From contig NZ_BOOF01000009.1 of assembly GCF_016863095.1 (NCBI RefSeq), positions 214,250 to 278,249 on the forward strand: DNA of 64,000 nucleotides. The letters are read 5' to 3'. The position numbers were made by a program, and so were the translations under genes. The notes beneath the pieces are model-generated. The model was not told the origin of the DNA. It saw only the letters and a program-made list of their open reading frames with translations, and ran no database searches. Each line of letters starts with the position of its first letter. The stretch's first letter is position 1. Source of the DNA: Microbispora siamensis. Its GTDB lineage: Bacteria; Actinomycetota; Actinomycetes; Streptosporangiales; Streptosporangiaceae. Shown piece after piece: positions 59,342 through 64,000 of the stretch.

Positions 59342-60497
59342 CTACGGTTCCCGGGCGGGGAAGAGATCGTCCATCGCCTGCGCGCCGTCCAGCAGGACCG
59401 GGCGGAGCTGCTTGCGGTAGACGGTCTCGGTCACGATCGTCGTGCCGTGCCCCACGAGCCGGGAGATGTTCTCCAGCGGCATACCGCTGTCGGACAGCAG
59501 CGAGACGAAGCTGTGCCGCATCTCCCGAGGCGTCCAGTCGTCGGGGTTCACAGTCGGTCTTCTTGAGGACGGTCCGGAAGGCCCGGCGGACGTTGCCCGC
59601 GTTGAGCGCCGTTCCTCCGGCGAAGACGAGGTCGAGGTCCTGCCACTTGGCGCCGGCCCTCTGCCGCGTCTTCTCCTGTTTCTCCCGATGGAGCCGCAGC
59701 GCCTCCACGCACCGCTTGGGCAGTGCCAGCGTTCGCCGCGACTTGCGGGTCTTCGTGTCTCCTCCGGTCCGTACGGAGTGCCAGACCATGATGGATGGCG
59801 GCACCCGGGGAGTGGCATCCGGCTTCCCGTCCAGGTCCACCCGTGACCAGGTGAGCGCCCGCAGTTCCTCGGTACGGGCGCCGAGAAGGAGGGACAGCAC
59901 GATGTACGCGTGCATGGTCGTACCCTCCGCCGCGTCGAGGATGGCCGCCGCCTGGTCGAAGGTGAGCGACTTGGACGGACGCCCCTCCTTACCCTTGGGG
60001 ACCTCGCTCAGCAGGACCACGTTCCGCTTGACCTTGTCACGTGCCTGCGCGCGGTCCACGGCCCGCTTCAAGACGGACCGGATGTCCCGCAGGGTCCGGG
60101 TGCTGAGGGTCTTCGCCTTGTCGGCCAGCCATCGGTCCACGTCCTCCGCTGACAACTCGCGGAGCTTGCGAGCCCCCAGCGCCGGGATCACATGCTTGTC
60201 GGCCAGGTACGTGCAGGTCCGTACGGTGGCCTCGTCCCGCCCGTGCAGGCCATACCTCAGCCAGTCCTGTACGGCGTCCGCGACGGTGTAGTTGGCCGGG
60301 CCGACCGACAGACCGTCATCGAGATCACGCAGGATCTCCTTGAGCTTCTCCTTGGCTTCGGTCTTGGTCTTGCCACTCGCCTTCCTGACGATGCGCTTTC
60401 CTGCGGGGGAGTAGCCGACCGTCACCGAGGCGATCCAGCGTTGCCGCTGTTCGTCCCAGTGCAGGCCGCCGTCTCCCCGGCTGCGTCGTGCGGTCAT
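59342..60497 (-). pseudogene. int: Tyrosine integrase, frameshifted before its catalytic end
   Basis: From ATG 60497 the integrase reads well: N-terminal arm-binding (LHWDEQRQRWIASVTVGY), core SAM-like domain, and the first catalytic Arg in LGARTEELRALTW. At about 59549 the frame shifts by one base. In the other frame the rest continues (NPDDWTPREMRHSFVSLLSD, GHGTTIVTETVYRKQL) with the remaining His/Arg box and the tyrosine, ending at 59342. In the original frame it reads on as nonsense to 59232 inside the tRNA. As written, the catalytic His-Arg-Tyr half is lost. A sequencing error is possible. Confidence 0.8.
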
Positions 60498-60646
60498 GAT
60501 GCTTTGGCCTCCTGTTCGAGTAGGGAGATGTAGTCGTCGATGGCCGAGGCCGGGATGAGCCGGGCACGGCCCTGGCGGACGGTGCGCAGGCGGCCCGCCC
60601 GGATCTGCTCGTAGATCACGCTGCGGCTCAGGCTGAGCAGGCGCAT
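60494..60646 (-). pseudogene. xis: Excisionase-like small helix-turn-helix protein, probably frameshifted at its start
   Basis: The readable part is MRLLSLSRSVIYEQIRAGRL then RTVRQGRARLIPASAIDDYI and a short tail, 50 residues, a classic excisionase-type helix-turn-helix. Its stop overlaps the integrase start (ATGA, 60494-60497). Just upstream, an ATG at 60696, overlapping the rep stop, opens MTELGSDDRRLYRVL in another frame, and the two would join as a normal 68-residue excisionase if a base were added or lost near 60650. No start for the full-length form exists in one frame, so it is called damaged; the 50-residue form remains possible. Confidence 0.6.
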
Positions 60647-60692
60647 CGCGTCAGGACGCGGTAGAGCCGCCGGTCGTCGCTCCCAAGTTCGG

Positions 60693-62203
60693 TCATTCGG
60701 CCGTCCGCTGCGCGGCGATCTTCCGGGCTAGTTCGATGCGCTGGCGGAGCTGTTCGGCCAGGACGGCTTCACCAGGGGTGTGGCCGCTGCCGGCGAATCG
60801 CCAGTGAGCGAGGACGAGCGTGGTCTCCTCGCCGGGTCCGGGCAGGCCGTAGCGTTCACGTGCCTCCTTGGCGCGGTGGTCGGTGCGTGCCTGCCGGAGG
60901 TCGAGGAGGCGGGTGGAGTAGCGGCGGCTCTTGCTGGAGAAGTGGCCCCGGAAGCCGAGCATGTGCGCCCAGGGCCGGAGGCGGAGGCCCGCGAGCTCCG
61001 GCCGCGCGCCGAGGTCCCAGCAGGTGCGGATCATGCGCCGGGCGTGGTCGGTGACGGGGAGCGCCTCCAGGTCGAGCCCCGGTTTGAGGCCGGTCCCCTT
61101 GCAGCGGGCGCAGGTGACCAGCAGGCCCCGGCCCGGGGGCGGCCCCGTCCGCCGCAGGTGCCGCAGGACAGGCGGTGATCGACTGTTCCGGAGGCTTCCG
61201 CGCCTTTGGTGGCGTACTTGGCGATGTAGCCCGCCACCGCTTCCTCGCTGAGGCCGTCCAGGTGTCGGGACAGGAGGATGGGGCGAATGTCGAGCTGGTC
61301 ACCCCAGCCGAGTAGGCGGGTGCCGATGGCGCTGTCCGGTGTGGGGATCTGGACCGCGCGGACGGCCAGCGGGATCGCTTCGCTGAGCAGGTCGGTGGTC
61401 GCCCACGCGGGTGGCCTGTCGGCCGGGCCGTCCGGGCCGTCGAGCCGGATCACGGTGTGGAAGTGGACCAGGCCGCGCCGCTGGTATTCGGCCACCTTGG
61501 CGAACGACAGCCGGACCTGCCGGGTGAAGGAGGTGCGGCTGATCCCGGCGATCTTGGCCATCTCCCGGCGCAGGCCGAGGGTGAAGCGGTGCCACAGCAG
61601 GCCCGCGTGCGCCTGCCAGAGCACCGCGCCCGGGTAGTCGTAGCACTCCGGGCAGATGGGCTGCCCGAGTAGCTGATCACCCGCGCCGTGGATCCCTGGG
61701 CAGCCCACTGGGTTCCCGTGGGGGCAGGTGCCTGCGTTCTTGCGGGGGCGGCAGCGCAGCGTCTTGCCGTTGCGCTCGCGCAGTGTGTGAACCGGCCCGA
61801 AGGACGGCGCGGTGAGGGTGGCGAACACGCGAGGGTGTTCGCTGACCTGTTCCGGCACGCCTTTGCCGCCGGACAGGCCCGCCCGGATGAGTTGGTAGGT
61901 GTCGGCCCGGTAGACCTCCGAGCACGCGGGGCAGACCGACGCGCGGCGGTTCCCGCACGCGACCAGCAGGTGCCCGGACGGTTCGTCGGCCGTCCGGTAG
62001 GAGTGCAGAACCTCGCCGGTCGCCGCGTCGATCACGTGCGATTCACCGGCCAGGTGCACGGGGTGGGAGCAACCGCCGGTTGCCGCCACCATGGAGCGCC
62101 ACCGCTCATAGCCGGGGTCGTTGAGGACCCGGACCATGTCGGTGAGCCATTCGGGGTGGGCGTCCGGTCCATTCGTGGACGCCGGGTTTGCCTCCTCGTT
62201 CAT
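60693..62203 (-). pseudogene. rep: RepSA-type replication initiator, frameshifted
   Basis: ATG 62203 (MNEEANPAST) has an ideal AAGGAGGT. The N-terminal domain has zinc-like cysteines (ACSEVYRADTYQLIRAGL; CPECYDYPG) and the metal-binding HFH (RGLVHFHTVIRLDG), as in RepSA-type initiators of AICEs. Near 61140, after VDHRLSCGTCGGRG, the frame shifts; the other frame continues GRGLLVTCARCKGTGLKPGL, then LRPWAHMLGFRGHFSSKSRRYS and ends at 60693. Without a frameshift the protein would be about 500 residues. The element cannot replicate from this copy if the shift is real. Confidence 0.78.
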
Positions 62204-62249
62204 CGTTGACCTCCTTACCTCGTTGCCGGCAGGTAGTCCAAGACGTGCT

Positions 62250-62996
62250 ACGTGTTCGGTCACATGGATCAGCGAGTACGCCACCTCCCGGCCGACCATC
62301 CGCAAGGCCATCGCCCAACTCGCCGGCGAGGGACTACTGACCGTCGCCCACGGCCGCGGCACATTCGTCCGCCCGACCCCCGACCGCCGTCTGCTCCTCA
62401 CCGGCTGGCCGGACCACGAGGACCTGCTGAGCCCGGCCTACGACCCCGCCAAGCAAGGATGGGAATACGTCACCGTCCCCAGCGAGGCCGAACGCGCCCA
62501 GAGCAAGGTCACGCCCAACTCGGCGCTGTTCATGACCGCCGAGGGCAGCAGAGCCGACATCCTGGCGGTACGCCGGGGAACCATGGTCGTCTACCGCTAC
62601 GCCTACTGGCAGCACACCAAGACCCGCGCCCGCATCCATCTGTCCTCGTACGTGCTCGCCGACCAGGTCGCGACGATCAAAGGTGAAGGCTCAGGCCGGG
62701 AGATCGAATCCCACGTCGAGCCCGAGGACTACTACGCCCACCTGGAGCGGCAGCACGGGCCGCTGCGCTGGACCACCGCCGTCCACGCCCGGATGCCCTA
62801 CGGCGAGACCTACGAGGACCTCGGCATGGAGCCGATCGGAACACCCCTGCTGGTCGTGCGTCGGGTCATGCTCAGCCAGCACGGCCGCCCGCTGGAGTTC
62901 ACCGAGATCGAAGCCCCCGGCGACCGCTTCGAGGCCGCATCCGTCAGCGACCATGACACCGCCGAACCGGGAGCACTCGCAGCCCTTCGGGTGTAG
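62250..62996 (+). pseudogene. GntR/UTRA (KorSA-like) regulator lacking its N-terminus
   Basis: From SEYATSRPTIRKAIAQLAGEGLL (the second half of the GntR winged helix) the frame runs to 62996 through the UTRA ligand domain (TVPSEAERAQSKVTPNSALFM, RIHLSSYVLADQV, EPIGTPLLVVRRVMLSQHGRPLEFTEIEAPG). No start and no first helices of the winged helix are visible before it; the upstream bases belong to the rep leader region. It is divergent from rep, as KorSA genes often regulate rep, but here the DNA-binding half is cut. Truncation by deletion is likely. Confidence 0.65.
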
Positions 62997-63320
62997 GTGG
63001 CTCAAAGTTTCTTTACTGGTTCAAGGCGACGGCGCTCCGCGCCGCCGCTGGCGGCCCCACGCCCGCCCGCCGTCCGGGCGTCCGGCTCTCCGGCCGGTCC
63101 CGGACGTCGGCGGCTCGGGCCGCCCCGCCGCAACCAGCGCCAGGCCGTACCGACCGAACCCGCCGATCACACACGCGCCGTCGCCCACCGCTCCGCCGCC
63201 GGCCCAACCGCTTCGCGGCCCTTCGGGCGCCTACGGCGTTGCGCCGGCCGCTCCACTCCGGACGTTCAGGAGGGTTGAGCACCGTATCTCCCCCTGCCCC
63301 CGCTGCCTCAGTGTCCGTGA

Positions 63321-63421
63321 CCCTCGGTCGGCGTCAACGCCGTCTGTTCCCGTTGGGTGTGGGTTGCGCTGTACGACGCTGGCGGACGGACACGCGAAGA
63401 CGGCGTTGACCCCTCGGTCGG
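63321..63421. repeat. 13-bp inverted repeat inside an 11-bp direct repeat
   Basis: GTCAACGCCGTCT (63333-63345) and AGACGGCGTTGAC (63398-63410) are exact complements with a 52-base spacer. The same pair is flanked by CCCTCGGTCGG at 63321-63331 and 63411-63421. The arrangement resembles an origin, a recombination site or an insertion-sequence end, but no match is recognised. Confidence 0.5.
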
Positions 63422-63490
63422 GCCACTGGGTTCGGCAGCTATCGGGGGCAGGGGGAGGACTGGGCCAGGGCCGTAGCCCCGGGAAGGGCT

Positions 63491-63552
63491 CGCGGCGGCA
63501 CGATACGGGGGCAACCTCCTCAACCCGGCGAAGAGGTCATCGTGCCGCCGCG
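63491..63552. repeat. 14-bp inverted repeat before the last gene
   Basis: CGCGGCGGCACGAT (63491-63504) and its exact complement (63539-63552) lie 34 bases apart. They sit just beyond the stop of the minus-strand gene at 63560, so the hairpin may terminate that gene or mark the element end. Confidence 0.5.
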
Positions 63553-63559
63553 CCCGGTC

Positions 63560-63931
63560 TCAGGCAGGCCCGGCGATCACATTGACCTGTTGCGGGCCGT
63601 GGATTTCGGCGAGGTAGGGGGACGGATCAGGGTGACGAGCCCGAACCAGGAGATAGTGATCGCTGATCCGTTTGGCAGCGCTGTCCGGAGCGAGCGCGTA
63701 GGTGAGCAGAGCCTGCCCTCGGCGGCTCGGATGCGGAGGCGTCCACCAGATGATCTCTCCGTTGGTATGGGCGACCAAGCCGCGCCAGACCGACACGGCC
63801 ACCCACCACTTTCCCAGCGGATACACGTAGCTGGGCACGTTGTGCCGGGCCAGCGCCACCGCGAGCCGCTCGGCGAGCGCAAGCGCCGTCACGCCGGTCA
63901 CGTCCACGGAGGTGGTGTATGAGCCTGCCAC
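63560..63931 (-). CDS. Hypothetical protein of the integrative element
   Basis: A 123-residue protein of no recognised family: VDVTGVTALALAERLAVALARHNVPSYVYPLGKWWVAVSVWRGLVAHTNGEIIWWT in the first half, with several Trp residues, and RISDHYLLVRARHPDPSP in the second. Similar small proteins seem to occur in actinomycete integrative elements, by memory. The GTG at 63931 is the longest start; no clear ribosome binding site is seen. The role is unknown. Confidence 0.5.
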   Translation of the reverse strand: MAGSYTTSVDVTGVTALALAERLAVALARHNVPSYVYPLGKWWVAVSVWRGLVAHTNGEIIWWTPPHPSRRGQALLTYALAPDSAAKRISDHYLLVRARHPDPSPYLAEIHGPQQVNVIAGPA

Positions 63932-64000
63932 CGCGTGATCCGCTTCTGCAGGTTAAGCGGTGAGGGTGCCGGGGAGCTGTTCCTGGTTCGGTGTGTCGCT

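Larger units (their letters stand above)
62997..63559. other. Non-coding region with two inverted-repeat sets
   Basis: The 563-bp region after the GntR remnant has no convincing gene; its open frames are Arg/Pro/Ala-rich and in shadow. From 63321 it carries two repeat sets (63321-63421 and 63491-63552) described separately. Confidence 0.55.
59201..64000. mobile_element. Decayed AICE-type integrative element at tRNA-Val(CAC)
   Basis: Order from the tRNA: integrase (frameshifted), excisionase (probably frameshifted), replication initiator (frameshifted), and a divergent GntR regulator without its N-terminus, then hypothetical genes and repeats. This int-xis-rep-gntR order is that of actinomycete integrative and conjugative elements such as pSAM2. 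Transfer and spread genes are not in view and the second att site is not found, so the element may run beyond the window edge or be truncated. Three frameshifts suggest it no longer moves. Confidence 0.7.

Noticed and set aside
59232..60497. A 421-residue intact integrase
   Set aside because: Its last 100 residues are out of frame, match nothing, and run antisense into the tRNA gene; the family's end is in the other frame.
1..64000. CRISPR array or secondary-metabolite gene cluster
   Set aside because: No regularly spaced direct repeats of CRISPR size and no polyketide or peptide synthetase genes were seen anywhere in the window.

Overview
The window is about 72% GC by eye, with codon use, start codons (many GTG and some TTG) and gene families typical of a sporulating actinomycete. 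An SsgA-like sporulation protein, the divergent glgC/glgA pair, F420/LLM-type oxidoreductases, Rv1733c-like and DUF6297-like proteins and a RepSA-type integrative element together suggest a Streptosporangiales or related filamentous genus. The genus is inferred, not shown. Most of the window is ordinary chromosome with short operons and frequent convergent or divergent pairs, many bounded by perfect hairpin terminators.

Layout. 0-5.4 kb: a truncated beta-helix protein, a P1 (DmpA-type) peptidase, a DUF5685-like protein with an extremely Cys-rich tail, an IS200/IS605-type element (intact tnpB, broken tnpA) and a crotonase. 5.4-12.9 kb: an Rv1733c-like membrane protein, glgC and glgA (glycogen/maltose-1-phosphate metabolism), an alcohol dehydrogenase, pgeF, a MarR/VOC pair and an LLM/TetR pair sharing operator-like palindromes. 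12.9-19.6 kb: an SPFH protein, a secreted repeat protein, a BrkB-PAP2-PAP2 operon, a conserved hypothetical protein and an APH-like kinase. 19.7-23.6 kb: tRNA-Cys and tRNA-Gly, an ACT-domain protein, dusB, a decayed ABC ATPase/DUF6297 locus and a VOC protein. 23.6-25.4 kb: a tightly coupled pair of a ComF-like phosphoribosyltransferase and a DprA-like protein. 25.7-34.4 kb: a TAXI-type TRAP transporter, a Ski2-like helicase, a sensor kinase, a rhomboid protease, a deazaflavin reductase and a TetR regulator. 34.5-40.6 kb: an MFS exporter, gnd, a beta-propeller glycosidase-like protein, a sulfotransferase and an anti-sigma-type ATPase. 41-49.1 kb: a two-component system facing a Tat-exported protein across a 45-bp near-palindrome, a membrane protein, an LLM-hemerythrin fusion and two tandem nucleotidyltransferases. 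49.3-49.6 kb: tRNA-Val, -Cys and -Gly. 49.7-58.7 kb: an ArsR-like regulator, hutH, a dehydrogenase-RidA fusion with a divergent LysR, pabB/pabC, two lipoproteins and an SsgA-like protein. 59.2-64 kb: tRNA-Val(CAC) with a decayed AICE-type integrative element (int, xis, rep and gntR all damaged).

The clearest candidate for an unusual system is the DprA-like/ComF-like pair at 23.65-25.36 kb. It resembles the DprA and ComFC proteins of natural transformation, reduced to two genes and carrying a degenerate PRPP loop. Also notable are the tandem-repeat palindrome between the two-component system and its divergent Tat protein, the 29-bp perfect palindrome in the gnd upstream region, two domain fusions (dehydrogenase-RidA and LLM-hemerythrin) and the broken integrative element.
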